Shown here one piece after another: positions 17,173 through 26,080 of a DNA stretch of 64,000 nucleotides; within the stretch, counting starts at the first letter, position 1, and every line of letters begins with the position of its first letter. The notes under the pieces are model-generated. The model ran no database searches and was not told the origin of the DNA. It worked only from the letters and a program-made list of their open reading frames with translations. This DNA comes from JAABVD01 sp965204545 (GTDB lineage: Bacteria > Verrucomicrobiota > Verrucomicrobiia > Opitutales > UBA2995), in the NCBI GenBank assembly GCA_965204545.1, contig CBDBFA010000003.1, positions 1,488,001-1,552,000 of the forward strand, read 5' to 3'. Made by a program: the position numbers and the translations under genes.

Positions 17173-18463
17173 CCACCGGAATCCCATACCGGTGCAGGGT
17201 GCTTTCCAATGTGGGACGCCCCAGGCGAATCCTTCCGTCGTTCAACAGGTAGGAGAATAGATAGCCGGCCCCAAGCATGAAAATCCCGATAAGGAAGCAA
17301 TACATGACGGCTCGATCGGGGTACATGTCCTTCAAGTAGCCCAGGTAGAGCGGTCCGAAGATCCCGGCGGCGGCCCACGCCGTCAAGACCGCGCCGTAGA
17401 TGGTGGACATTTTCTTGGAGCCGAATACATCGAGAACGAAAGGCGGCATGGTGGCGAATCCGCCGCCGAAGCAGAGCAGAACGTAACAGACCAAGGCGGA
17501 GAAAACCCAAGGATTGGTCTCGGTCATGAGAATGCCGAAGACCAGCATCTGGCTGGCGAGAAGCACCCTGAAAATGGTGACCCTTCCGAACCGGTCCGAA
17601 AGCAGCCCCCAGAACAGGCGCCCCAAACCGTTGCAAATCGAACTCACCGCAATGAGGGTGGCGCCGTATTCGGCCAGCATGGTCGGCTCGAGCGTGTCAT
17701 CGGCCAAGCCCCAGATCTCCTGGAGAATTTCCGACTGGAAGCTGACCACCGATATCCCGGCGGCGATGTTGAAGAAGAAGACGGTCCACATGATTACGAA
17801 TTGGGTGGTCCGGAGGTAGGCGCGGGAGGATTCCGGCTCGTCAAATCCTGGGGGTTTGCCCGCGGCGGCAGTAGTTGGAGCGGCGGAGGCCGGGGGATCT
17901 CTGAGGGCGAGGCTGCAGGGAATCAGAATGCAGGCGAAAATGATGCCGAGCCAGATGAAGACAAAGGGCAGGGTGCCTTCCGTCCGGACGATCAGGAATG
18001 GGGCCAGTCCCTTGCTCAGGAGAAAGCCGCCGATGCCGAAACCCATTACCACGATTCCCGTGGCCAGCCCCTTACGGTCCGGAAACCACTTTGCCACGGT
18101 AGCAACCGGGGTAACGTATCCCATCCCGATTCCCACGCCGCCTATCACCCCGTAACCCAAATAAAAAAGCGGGATGAGATCCAAGTACAGGGCCAAACCG
18201 GATATCAGGTAACCGCTTGAGAACAGGATGCTTCCGGTCAAGGCGAGAAACCTCGGGCCCAACCGGGGAAGCATGTTTCCCGCCCAGGCCGCCGATACCC
18301 CCAGCGAGAAAATCGCGATACTGAATGCCCAGGCCGTCTGGGTATGGGTCCAGCCGACCTGCCGTACCAACATGGTCTGGAAGAAGCTCCAGGCGTAGAC
18401 CGTGCCAAAGCAGACCTGCAGGGAGGTGCAGAAGAGTGCGATGGCGCTTCGCGGAAGTTGCAC
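17156..18463 (-). CDS. MFS transporter of the oxalate/formate antiporter (OFA) type
   Basis: The 435-residue protein has twelve predicted membrane helices. The OFA-family look is clear: FGTVYAWSFFQTMLVRQVGW at the start, GYGVIGGVGIGMGYVTPVATVAKWFPDRKGLATGIVVMGFGIGG in the first half, and GRLFWGLLSDRFGRV as the repeated MFS loop. Such carriers exchange or import small carboxylates; the substrate here is not predictable. The start is a GTG preceded by AGAGGGGA. It begins 15 bp after the HAMP protein gene and probably shares its transcript with the binding-protein gene. The final codons and stop lie in a short tandem repeat. Confidence 0.85.
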   Translation of the reverse strand: MQLPRSAIALFCTSLQVCFGTVYAWSFFQTMLVRQVGWTHTQTAWAFSIAIFSLGVSAAWAGNMLPRLGPRFLALTGSILFSSGYLISGLALYLDLIPLFYLGYGVIGGVGIGMGYVTPVATVAKWFPDRKGLATGIVVMGFGIGGFLLSKGLAPFLIVRTEGTLPFVFIWLGIIFACILIPCSLALRDPPASAAPTTAAAGKPPGFDEPESSRAYLRTTQFVIMWTVFFFNIAAGISVVSFQSEILQEIWGLADDTLEPTMLAEYGATLIAVSSICNGLGRLFWGLLSDRFGRVTIFRVLLASQMLVFGILMTETNPWVFSALVCYVLLCFGGGFATMPPFVLDVFGSKKMSTIYGAVLTAWAAAGIFGPLYLGYLKDMYPDRAVMYCFLIGIFMLGAGYLFSYLLNDGRIRLGRPTLESTLHRYGIPVEKAKG

Positions 18464-18478
18464 TTGAAGATCCCCTCT

Positions 18479-19222
18479 CTAAGGCGCCCTCGTCGATGAG
18501 GCCCCGGGCTTCTTCCAACCGGAGGAACGGTCGGAAACGTAACGGAAGAGGCGCGCCAGATCCCCTACTTCATCGTCGCGGGCCAGAAGTTCCTCGTCCG
18601 GCTCCTCGTCCTTTCCTGGGTCCCCAGCCAAATCCACGGCGTAGTCAAGAAGGCCTCCCAGGGGTTTTGCGGCCAGGTTGACCAGCCAGATCGAAGCCAG
18701 AACGCCGACGACGAGAAGGATGCTGATCAGGATGACCTGCTGACCGATGGCGCGCTGAATCTTGAGGGCGACAATGTCCATGTCCATCCCCACGTGTACC
18801 GTACCGGCAACGCCGGCCAGGATCGGGCTTCCCACTTCAATGAAATCGCCCATGCCCGGAATGCTCCGTTCCACGGGCTCGGTGTTGGATGGATCGCTTG
18901 CGAGGATCTGTTCGGGTATGCCGGGGACGAAGGTATGCGCCAGATACTCACCTCTTTCACTGGTGATGTAGATGTAGCGGATGCCCTGAATCTCCACGAA
19001 CTGATCGATCAATGACTGCAGCGTGGCCAAGTTCCGGTTGAGGAGAATGTCTACACTGGAATCGGCAATGCTCTTGGCGATGTTCTTGCTGTTGGTCTCA
19101 TACTCCGCCGATAACTGGGTGTCGACGGTGTAGATGCACAAAAGGGAAGTTGAAAGGACAATAATCCCGAAGAGGGCGAAGATGCCGAACCGGGTTTTTT
19201 GAAACAGCTTCTCGATTTTCAT
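18479..19222 (-). CDS. HAMP-domain membrane sensor protein without kinase domain
   Basis: The 247-residue protein has two membrane helices (about residues 12-33 and 158-180) enclosing a periplasmic sensor-like domain. A cytoplasmic HAMP-type segment follows (KPLGGLLDYAVDLAG to DEVGDLARLFRYVSD), and the protein stops about 18 residues later. A histidine kinase or cyclase domain would be expected after HAMP. Its counterpart at 30602-32758 does have a kinase, so this may be a truncated receptor or a stand-alone signalling partner. The ATG lies one base after the stop of the binding-protein gene; an in-frame upstream start overlapping that gene is less likely. Confidence 0.72.
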   Translation of the reverse strand: MKIEKLFQKTRFGIFALFGIIVLSTSLLCIYTVDTQLSAEYETNSKNIAKSIADSSVDILLNRNLATLQSLIDQFVEIQGIRYIYITSERGEYLAHTFVPGIPEQILASDPSNTEPVERSIPGMGDFIEVGSPILAGVAGTVHVGMDMDIVALKIQRAIGQQVILISILLVVGVLASIWLVNLAAKPLGGLLDYAVDLAGDPGKDEEPDEELLARDDEVGDLARLFRYVSDRSSGWKKPGASSTRAP

Positions 19223-19223
19223 C

Positions 19224-20594
19224 TCAACCCAGCCAGCTTTCCCAGTCGTCAAGGGTGACAAAGCGGCCGTCCCTGACGATGGTGTAGTAGACGGTTTGGA
19301 GCCCTTGCCGCCGATCGGGCCCGAAAGAGACCTTTTCCCCGATTCCGAGATCGAAGTCCTTTACCGAGAAGACAGCTTGCTCCAGCTTGGACCTGTTGGG
19401 GTCCAATCCCAGACGCCTCAGGATCTCGGTCATCAGCTTGGCGTTGAGAAAGCCTTCCAGACTGACAAAGCTCTGCGGAAACGGTTCGTAGGGTTCCTCG
19501 GCGAGCTCGGCAGGCACCTCAGGGTTGTAGCGCGCCATCAGTTCGCGATACTCTCGCACCGCCGGAATCGACGTATCCTCGTAACTGGGAACGACTTGGG
19601 AATTGACCAGCAACCGTGTATAGTCGTCGGGGTTCTCCCGGCCCTCGGTGAGGAGTTGGAGGAGGTTCTCGCTTCCCACAAAGGAGAGGTTGGCTATGGG
19701 CACGCGAAGGCCGAGATCTACGGCGTCGCGGGCAAAGGCGGCGCAGGCGGCATACGACCCAATGCAGATCACGGCATCGGGAGAATTGGCTTTCAGGATT
19801 TCGACCTGCGGCCTCATGCTGCTGGTGAACCGCTGCCCGCGGCGGTAGGTTGCCTCACCGACAAATTCTCCGCCGTGCTCCCCCAGCGCCGCCCTCACGC
19901 CGGCCCATCCGCTCCGGCCATAGGCGTCGGCCTGATAGAACACGGCGATGCGCTTTCTCCCAACCTGAACGAAATTCTCGACCAAGCCATTGGTTTCCTG
20001 GCGATAGGAGGCGCGTAGATTGAAAGCAAAATCGCCATAGGGAGGTTCCCTTTGCGGCTGGGCTCCGGTAAAGGGAAAGAACAAGTAAACGCGCTCGTTC
20101 TGGAATTTCTTCAACAGCGGCAGCACGCGGGTTACGGTCGGGGTCCCCACATAACCGAAGAGGAGGAACACGCGGTCCTCCAGCATGAGCTCCATGGTGT
20201 TGCGAACGCACGGGTCCGGCTGGTAGCCATCGTCGTAGAGCTTGAGGACGATCCTCCGGCCGAGGAGGCTGTTCTCATTGACGTGATCGAAATAGGCTTT
20301 GGCCCCACGATAGAGTTCACGGCCCAACCCCCGGGAGGGGCCGGAAAAGGCGGCGGACACGCCCAAGGTTATCTCATCGCCAGATTGACTCTTCCTCCCA
20401 GTCTCACTTTCCGGATTTGCTGCTAATACCATATCAAATAAACCTCCAATTTCGGCGCGCGCGTTTCTCCAATTCGACCAGCAGATCGCCAGCAACCCGG
20501 CGGCGCCACGACGGAGCAACGATCTCCGCGTCAAGGCCATCGGCCAGCCTCTCCACACTTCTCCATTATCCTCGTCGTGGTCAAGAATATTCAT
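19224..20594 (-). CDS. Periplasmic ligand-binding protein (Peripla_BP_6 type), Tat-like leader
   Basis: The 456-residue protein is a class I bilobal binding protein of the branched-chain amino acid/urea/amide type (ITLGVSAAFSGPSRGLG, FLLFGYVGTPTV, FAFNLRASYRQETNGLVE, RIAVFYQADAYGRSGW). The leader carries a twin-arginine motif, TRRSLLR, at residues 22-28 before a hydrophobic stretch, suggesting Tat export. GGAGG upstream supports the start at 20594. It is clearly homologous to the protein at 29442-30605. No ABC permease or ATPase genes adjoin it; instead it is followed with one-base spacing by a HAMP membrane protein and then an MFS carrier. A sensory role is therefore as likely as transport. 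Confidence 0.85.
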   Translation of the reverse strand: MNILDHDEDNGEVWRGWPMALTRRSLLRRGAAGLLAICWSNWRNARAEIGGLFDMVLAANPESETGRKSQSGDEITLGVSAAFSGPSRGLGRELYRGAKAYFDHVNENSLLGRRIVLKLYDDGYQPDPCVRNTMELMLEDRVFLLFGYVGTPTVTRVLPLLKKFQNERVYLFFPFTGAQPQREPPYGDFAFNLRASYRQETNGLVENFVQVGRKRIAVFYQADAYGRSGWAGVRAALGEHGGEFVGEATYRRGQRFTSSMRPQVEILKANSPDAVICIGSYAACAAFARDAVDLGLRVPIANLSFVGSENLLQLLTEGRENPDDYTRLLVNSQVVPSYEDTSIPAVREYRELMARYNPEVPAELAEEPYEPFPQSFVSLEGFLNAKLMTEILRRLGLDPNRSKLEQAVFSVKDFDLGIGEKVSFGPDRRQGLQTVYYTIVRDGRFVTLDDWESWLG

Positions 20595-20864
20595 TCCCTT
20601 TATCGCCTCCTTGGGCCATCAGGATTTCGCAGCGCAAAAGGCCCGGCTCCCGATTTGCCCTTCCATCTCAATTTCCCGCAGATAGCCCGTGAAATGGGGC
20701 CCTTCACGAGACAGGCAATCACAATTTGCATACTCCCGCCATGCTACTACCTGTGACTCGCCTGGATCAACCGCCAAAATTGATGGATTGGAGTCGGGTG
20801 CCGGATTCTCCGGGACACGACGGGGAGCCGGGAGGGGGGAACCCTTGTCGTTGCCAATAGCGCC
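20595..20864. other. Upstream region of the binding-protein gene, no gene seen
   Basis: This is the non-repeat part of the 474 bp spacer between the binding-protein gene and the nucleobase permease gene, both on the minus strand. I see no open frame with coding character. It should contain the promoter of the binding-protein/HAMP/MFS group, but I could not identify a convincing -35/-10 pair. Confidence 0.45.
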
Positions 20865-21044
20865 TTAGCCCGCATATCTCACAAAATTCGTGACGAGCGA
20901 ACGGAGGTCGAGTGCTGGCGGGGGTTTCGTGCAGATTCGGGGGTGAAGCCGGGTCGACACCCTGCAAAGTCCCGAATCCAAGGAAATCCTCGCCAGTGCC
21001 GACATACCGGAGCGCAGTAGAAAATTTGTGAGATTTGCGGGTTA
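20865..21044 (-). repeat. Palindromic dispersed element, copy R4
   Basis: This 180 bp copy lies in the opposite orientation to R1-R3, 24 bp after the stop codon of the nucleobase permease gene. Both ends are short form, with TTAGCCCGCATATCTCACAA at the left and the near-complement at the right (one G-T difference and one mismatch). Internal arms pair as GATTCGGG with CCCGAATC and CTGGCGGGG with CTCGCCAG, and the apex is GGGTCGACACCC. A TA lies at both edges. Confidence 0.92.
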
Positions 21045-21068
21045 GAGCCCATTGGAGAGGTCGGTAAG

Positions 21069-22799
21069 CTAAGGCCCGCCCTCGACCTGGACGGTAACGA
21101 TGTCCACTCCGTGAAATTTTTGGTGGCGCACGGAAGAGGCGTAATGCCGCAACAACCGGAAGGAGATCTCCTGTTCATCCGGTATCTCGGGCTGTTCGCT
21201 CAAATAGGCCAGCCGGTCTTCCAGATTTTCTCCCGCTATGGCCGCCAAAAACTCCAATTCCACTGCCTTCTCGGCGGACCGTGCGGTTAGAATCAGGCGC
21301 CGTCCTTTGGCGGATGCATCGGCCTCGGCTTCTTGCATCAGAATCGTCAGAGTCTCCTCCCCGGCGGCGCGCAGCCGTCCCGCAGCGGATTCATTCCAGC
21401 TGTTTTTCGCGGCGAAGGCCCGGAGAAACTTGTCGATCCTGGGGGTCGAGGCCAGGGCCAACTCGGTTTCCAGCCGGCGGCGACGGGGAGCCGTCAGCTC
21501 CATGAAGGCGGTCAGTAAAATAGCCGTTATGCACCCGGCCGTCATTCCGTTGCCGAGCAAGGTGCCCCACATCCCGCTCAACATGTCGCCGAAGATGACC
21601 TTATTCTGGAAGCCCACCCCGAGCCAGAAGGAGAGCCCCACCACGGCGGCCTTGCGGTGAGTGAGCCCGTCCTGGACAACCATCTTCATACCCTGGACGA
21701 AAAGCAGGCAGATCAGCACGGTTATATAGGCTGCCCCCACGGGATTGGGAATGGCGATGAGGAGGGCAGACACCTTGGGTGATAGGGCCAGAATGGCGAA
21801 GATGCTTCCCACGTATATCCCTACGCGGCGGGCGGCGACACCGGTGAGTTCCGCCAGCGATATGCTGCTGGAGTAGGTGGTGTTGGGAGGCGTCCCGATG
21901 AGCCCCGAGAGCAGGTTGCCCATTCCATCGGCATTGAGGGCCCCCTGGACCAAGCGAAAATCGGTCGCCCGCGGTCGGCGGCGCGAAACCCGTTGAATGG
22001 CGATACCGTCGCCAATGGTCTCTATCGCGCCCACCAGGGTGACGACCACAAATGCCGGCAGCAGGCCCCAGAATTCCGGCCTGAAGGTCAGGTCCAACCC
22101 CGGCCACCCGTAATCGGGCAATCCGATCCAGGGCGCCGCAATTACCGGTTGAAAGTCGAAAAGTCCGTATGGCGAGGCCACCGCGCAACCCACCACAACG
22201 GCGATTAACGGCGCCCACAACCGCCACGACAATGGGGCGCGCAGGGTCAGAACCACTAAAGTTGCCAGCGTCGCCCCGGCCACGACCGGGCTCGCGGTAG
22301 GAGCCGTTTCGGCGGGGACTTCCTCCAAAAGGTCGAAAACAATGGGCATGACGGTAACGGCGATCAGCATGATCACCGTTCCGGCCACGACCGGGGTGAG
22401 TATCCGTCGCAGCAGGGAAAGCCGCGCGGCCAGGGCAAACTGGAACAGGGCCGAGACGACGATCAGGCTGGCCATAAGGGGTGGTCCGCCCTGCACCAAT
22501 GCGGTGATGCAGACCGCGATAAAGGCGCCGGAGGTGCCCATGACGAGCACGTGCCCGGCCCCGATCCGCCCGACCCGGGCCGCCTGCAGAACCGTGCTCA
22601 CGCCACTGATCAGCAACGCTGCGAATGCGACCCAATTCAGGTAACCGTCCGGCTGATTTGCGGCCCGGCCGATGAGGACCGCGCTGATCACCACCGGAGT
22701 GATGATGACTACCGCGGCCTGAAAACCGGCTCCAAATGCGACCGAGTGAGGAGGGCGCTCGTCCGGTTCATAGCGGATATCCTGATTAGTTTTCGCCAT
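21069..22799 (-). CDS. NCS2-type nucleobase permease with extra C-terminal HATPase-like domain
   Basis: Residues 1 to about 440 form a nucleobase:cation symporter-2 (uracil/xanthine permease family) inner-membrane carrier, with helices and the family-like GLIGTPPNTTYSSSISLAELTG region. After a basic junction (APRRRRLETEL) come about 130 cytoplasmic residues not found in ordinary NCS2 proteins. This tail (IDKFLRAFAAKNSW, then RLRAAGEETLTILMQ) resembles the start and N-box helix of RsbW-like HATPase domains, but no clear G-box is seen. The start at 22799 is preferred to a longer frame because MAKTNQDIRYEPDERPPHS precedes the first helix and GGGGAA lies upstream. Substrate purine or pyrimidine is likely by family. 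Confidence 0.8.
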   Translation of the reverse strand: MAKTNQDIRYEPDERPPHSVAFGAGFQAAVVIITPVVISAVLIGRAANQPDGYLNWVAFAALLISGVSTVLQAARVGRIGAGHVLVMGTSGAFIAVCITALVQGGPPLMASLIVVSALFQFALAARLSLLRRILTPVVAGTVIMLIAVTVMPIVFDLLEEVPAETAPTASPVVAGATLATLVVLTLRAPLSWRLWAPLIAVVVGCAVASPYGLFDFQPVIAAPWIGLPDYGWPGLDLTFRPEFWGLLPAFVVVTLVGAIETIGDGIAIQRVSRRRPRATDFRLVQGALNADGMGNLLSGLIGTPPNTTYSSSISLAELTGVAARRVGIYVGSIFAILALSPKVSALLIAIPNPVGAAYITVLICLLFVQGMKMVVQDGLTHRKAAVVGLSFWLGVGFQNKVIFGDMLSGMWGTLLGNGMTAGCITAILLTAFMELTAPRRRRLETELALASTPRIDKFLRAFAAKNSWNESAAGRLRAAGEETLTILMQEAEADASAKGRRLILTARSAEKAVELEFLAAIAGENLEDRLAYLSEQPEIPDEQEISFRLLRHYASSVRHQKFHGVDIVTVQVEGGP

Positions 22800-22898
22800 T
22801 ACAAAACAAATTCCCCTTTTATCCGGACGGCGGAGACCTATCGAGAGAATTCTGGTCCCCCGCTCCAATTTGCCGGTGTTTTATCTGGCCGACATGCT

Positions 22899-23711
22899 TC
22901 ATCTTGCCGCTTTTTTGAGCAATTCCACGGCCAGGAGGACCAGTATGGCAAAGGCAATCAGCAAGGTGGCAATAGCGAGAATGGTCGGGCTTATTTCTTC
23001 CCGTATCCCGGACCACATCTGGCGTGGTATGGTGCGCTGGTCGACCCCGCCCAGGAACAGTACGATGACAACTTCGTCGAAAGACGCGGCAAAAGCGAAC
23101 AGCGCTCCCGTGAAGACACCGGGTGCGATAATGGGAAGCTGAATGCGACGGAAAGCCGTAAGGGGGCCGGCTCCAAGGCTGGCCGCGGCCCGAAGCAGGG
23201 TGTGATCAAATCCGGCCAGGGTAGCGGACACGGTAATGACTACGAAGGGCGCTCCGAGCATGGCATGAGCCAGGATGAGTCCGAGGCGGGTTTGCCCCAG
23301 ACCGATGGCGGAGTAGAAAAAGAACACCCCTACCGCCACGATGATCACAGGGGTCACCATAGGCGAGATTACGAAAGCGGAAACGAACTCGCGAAAGGGA
23401 AACTTTGGGTGGTTCAACCCCATAGCCGCCAAGGTACCGAGCACGGTGGCCAGGACCGCGGCGAAGATCCCGATAAAGAAGCTGTTGCCAATGGCAGCTC
23501 GCCACTCCGGGTTTTCCACAATGGAGCGATACCACCGCAGCGAATAAGCCTCGCCATCCAGACGGAGCATGCCTTCCGTAAAGGTGAAGTAGGGCTCCAC
23601 GTTGAAGCTCAACGGAATAATTACCAGGAGTGGCAGAATGAGAAAGCCGAAGCCCAGCGCTACCCCCGCTACAAAAGCGCCTTTAACACATTTCCATCCA
23701 AGGTGCTGCAT
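22899..23711 (-). CDS. ABC transporter permease, polyamine (PotC-like) type
   Basis: The 270-residue inner-membrane subunit has six predicted helices and the binding-protein-dependent transport signature AAASLGAGPLTAFRRIQLPIIAPG, which contacts the ATPase. It is the last gene of a four-gene operon (ATPase, binding protein, permease, permease). Its ATG overlaps the upstream permease stop (TGATG), which fixes the start and rules out the longer frame. By family the complex imports spermidine, putrescine or a related cation. Confidence 0.88.
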   Translation of the reverse strand: MQHLGWKCVKGAFVAGVALGFGFLILPLLVIIPLSFNVEPYFTFTEGMLRLDGEAYSLRWYRSIVENPEWRAAIGNSFFIGIFAAVLATVLGTLAAMGLNHPKFPFREFVSAFVISPMVTPVIIVAVGVFFFYSAIGLGQTRLGLILAHAMLGAPFVVITVSATLAGFDHTLLRAAASLGAGPLTAFRRIQLPIIAPGVFTGALFAFAASFDEVVIVLFLGGVDQRTIPRQMWSGIREEISPTILAIATLLIAFAILVLLAVELLKKAAR

Positions 23712-24919
23712 CAACCGAGCTTGAGTTTGTCTATGCCGACCCATCGGTCGAAAAGGAAGTAGCAGGCGAAGACGCCCACCAGAACCACGACCGATATGGC
23801 GGCGGCCAGGCCCCAATTAAGCGAAGTCTGAACGTGGTAGGCGATCATGTTGGAAATGAGTTGTCCCTTGGCCCCCCCGACGAGGGCAGGGGTGATGTAG
23901 TAGCCCAAGGACAATATAAATACGAGCAGGCACCCGGCCGAAACTCCCGGCAGAGACTGAGGGAAGTAAACCCTGACAAATGCTTGGGCGGGATTTGCCC
24001 CCAAAGATGCCGCGGCCCGCATATAAACAGGTGGAATGGATCGCATAACGGCGTAGAGAGGGAGTATCATGAAGGGCAACAAGACATGTGTCATGGCAAT
24101 GAGAGTGCCCGTCATATTGTGAACCAGGGCGAGTCTCGATCCGTCATCCACGAGGCCGACCCAAACCAGGACGTCATTGATGACTCCCTGATTCTGCAAG
24201 AGCACGAGCCAGGATGTCGTTCGAACCAGAAGGGAGGTCCAGAAAGGCACGAGGACGATTATCAGAAGGATCTTGGCGAGTGAGTCAGATACACTGGCGA
24301 TGGCAAAGGCAATGGGGTACCCGATCAGGAAACACAAAGCCGTCACGGCGAGACTCACGTAGACCGTTCGCAGGTAAAGCGTATTGTAGATTCTCCGGTC
24401 TTCACTGACGGATTGGATTCCCCCGTCCAATCCTCGTTCGAGATCGATGGATTGGAGGTAATGGCGGGCGGTGTAGCGTTCTCCCGCTTTGGCTATGGCC
24501 CGCCACAGGGAAACGTCTCCCCACCTCCGGTCGATTTGGATCATGGCGGCGGGCATGTCCGTAGTGTCCACGCCCTCCAGGCGACGGGCCGTCTTGGCAA
24601 AGACGCTGCGTGTGCCGCTCTCAATGCGGTTGATCCGGGTTGCGACTTTTCCAATGGACCGGTTTTCCCTGGAAAGGACTAATTCGACAGCCATGGCTTC
24701 ATAAATATCCGGCGAAGGAAGGGCCGAGTCCTCCCAATCCGCCAACAGGGAGAGAGTCTGGGGAAAAGCATCGGCAACCTCCGGCTCGTGAACACTCTGC
24801 ACGACCATGGTGGCAAGAGGTATGACGAAAGTTACGAGAATGAAGGCGACCAAAGGAAGGACCAGCCCCACGGGGATGAACCTTTGAACCATCCTTTTGC
24901 CCTGACCTCCCCAGTTCAT
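23711..24919 (-). CDS. ABC transporter permease, polyamine (PotB-like) type, with long periplasmic loop
   Basis: The 402-residue permease is longer than the usual 280-300 because about 140 residues (44-182) separate the first helix (14-41) from the second (from about 185). The remainder has five helices and the ATPase-contact loop AAASLGANPAQAFVRVYFPQ. It sits between the binding-protein gene and the PotC-like gene, with a one-base overlap downstream. The inserted loop faces the periplasm and could help receive substrate from the binding protein; this is inference. Confidence 0.87.
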   Translation of the reverse strand: MNWGGQGKRMVQRFIPVGLVLPLVAFILVTFVIPLATMVVQSVHEPEVADAFPQTLSLLADWEDSALPSPDIYEAMAVELVLSRENRSIGKVATRINRIESGTRSVFAKTARRLEGVDTTDMPAAMIQIDRRWGDVSLWRAIAKAGERYTARHYLQSIDLERGLDGGIQSVSEDRRIYNTLYLRTVYVSLAVTALCFLIGYPIAFAIASVSDSLAKILLIIVLVPFWTSLLVRTTSWLVLLQNQGVINDVLVWVGLVDDGSRLALVHNMTGTLIAMTHVLLPFMILPLYAVMRSIPPVYMRAAASLGANPAQAFVRVYFPQSLPGVSAGCLLVFILSLGYYITPALVGGAKGQLISNMIAYHVQTSLNWGLAAAISVVVLVGVFACYFLFDRWVGIDKLKLG

Positions 24920-24982
24920 GCCTTGCTCCCCAAGGGCATGGCGGGCAATCCTTGAGGCGACCTTAACGCCTCCCTCCCGGAT

Positions 24983-26080
24983 CTATCTCGACAGCCAGGC
25001 ATTGAATCGTTCGGTGAGCTCGTCTTGGCGTTCACTCCACCACTCGACATCGTACCAGAGAAAATTCCTGGAGTTGTCCGGATGAGTGGGCATGTGCGGT
25101 TGCATATCGACCCCGGTTACGGCGTGTTTGCCCACGAGGGGCAGCCCGGAATGCCGCACAGGGGCATAAGATATGTGCTGGGCTACCCCCACCATGGCGC
25201 GTGTGCTGGAGGCAAAGGTTAGGAACTTGCGGGCATTCTCCAGATTGGGAGCGCCCGCGACGATGGCCAAGGCTCCCGTGTCGCGAATGTGGCTGTCCCA
25301 AATTATGACAAAGGGCTGTTTTTCCACCACTTGGGCATTGAATATCCGCCCATTCCAAGCCGTGGACATGACGACTTCGCCATCAGCCAGCATCTGCGGT
25401 GGCTGAGCCCCGGTTTCCCACCAAACCACATGATCCTTGATACTGTCCAATTTGCGGAAAGCCCGGGCCATCCCTTCATCCGTGGAGAGCTGTTCAAAAA
25501 CCTTGTCCGGGGGAACTCCATCCCCCATCAGGGCGAATTCCAAATTGGTTGTCGGAAGCCGGATCATGCCTCGTCTCCCCGGATATTTTTCCAGGTCGAA
25601 GAAGTCCCGAATGGAAGTCGGCGCCTCTCCTTTGATATATTCCGGGTTGTAGGCGATGACGGTGGCATATACCAGGGTCCCCACCCCGCAGTCGGTCAGC
25701 ATTCCGTCAAAAAAGTCCTCGGACGCGGGCGTCCCGTCCGGAGCGGGGGGAAGCTCCAGGTCGTCCACATACTCGAACAACCCCTCATCGCAACCCGTTA
25801 GCAAAGGGGCGCTCTCGGTGTCGACGACGTCCCAGTGGACCGACCCGGCATCCACTTGGGCTCGGATTTGGGCCAACCCGCCATTGTAGTCTTCCAGCTT
25901 GATTCTAATGCCCGTTTCTTCGGTAAAGGCCTTGTGGTAGCCTTCGACACAGGCCCTGGCATAGGATCCGCCGAAAGAAACCACCGTCAGGGTCTGCTCG
26001 GCCCAGGCCCAACTGACCGAGCCGAAAACCGCAATGAGCCAAAGAAAGGGTGATAACAGTTGTTTCGTTTTCATATTCAT
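24983..26080 (-). CDS. Extracellular solute-binding protein, polyamine (PotD-like) type
   Basis: The 365-residue periplasmic protein has a signal peptide ending SWAWA and the family start TLTVVSFGGSYARACVEG. This pattern belongs to the spermidine/putrescine binding group (family 1 solute-binding fold). The ATG overlaps the ATPase gene stop (ATGA), fixing the start and the operon order. A second Met two codons later is possible. Ligand is probably a polyamine or similar organic amine but cannot be read from sequence. Confidence 0.87.
   Translation of the reverse strand: MNMKTKQLLSPFLWLIAVFGSVSWAWAEQTLTVVSFGGSYARACVEGYHKAFTEETGIRIKLEDYNGGLAQIRAQVDAGSVHWDVVDTESAPLLTGCDEGLFEYVDDLELPPAPDGTPASEDFFDGMLTDCGVGTLVYATVIAYNPEYIKGEAPTSIRDFFDLEKYPGRRGMIRLPTTNLEFALMGDGVPPDKVFEQLSTDEGMARAFRKLDSIKDHVVWWETGAQPPQMLADGEVVMSTAWNGRIFNAQVVEKQPFVIIWDSHIRDTGALAIVAGAPNLENARKFLTFASSTRAMVGVAQHISYAPVRHSGLPLVGKHAVTGVDMQPHMPTHPDNSRNFLWYDVEWWSERQDELTERFNAWLSR

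Noticed and set aside
22551..23762. A 403-codon plus-strand frame across the nucleobase permease and PotC-like genes
   Set aside because: It spans two real minus-strand genes and the spacer between them, with a strongly polar, repeat-like composition and no domain.
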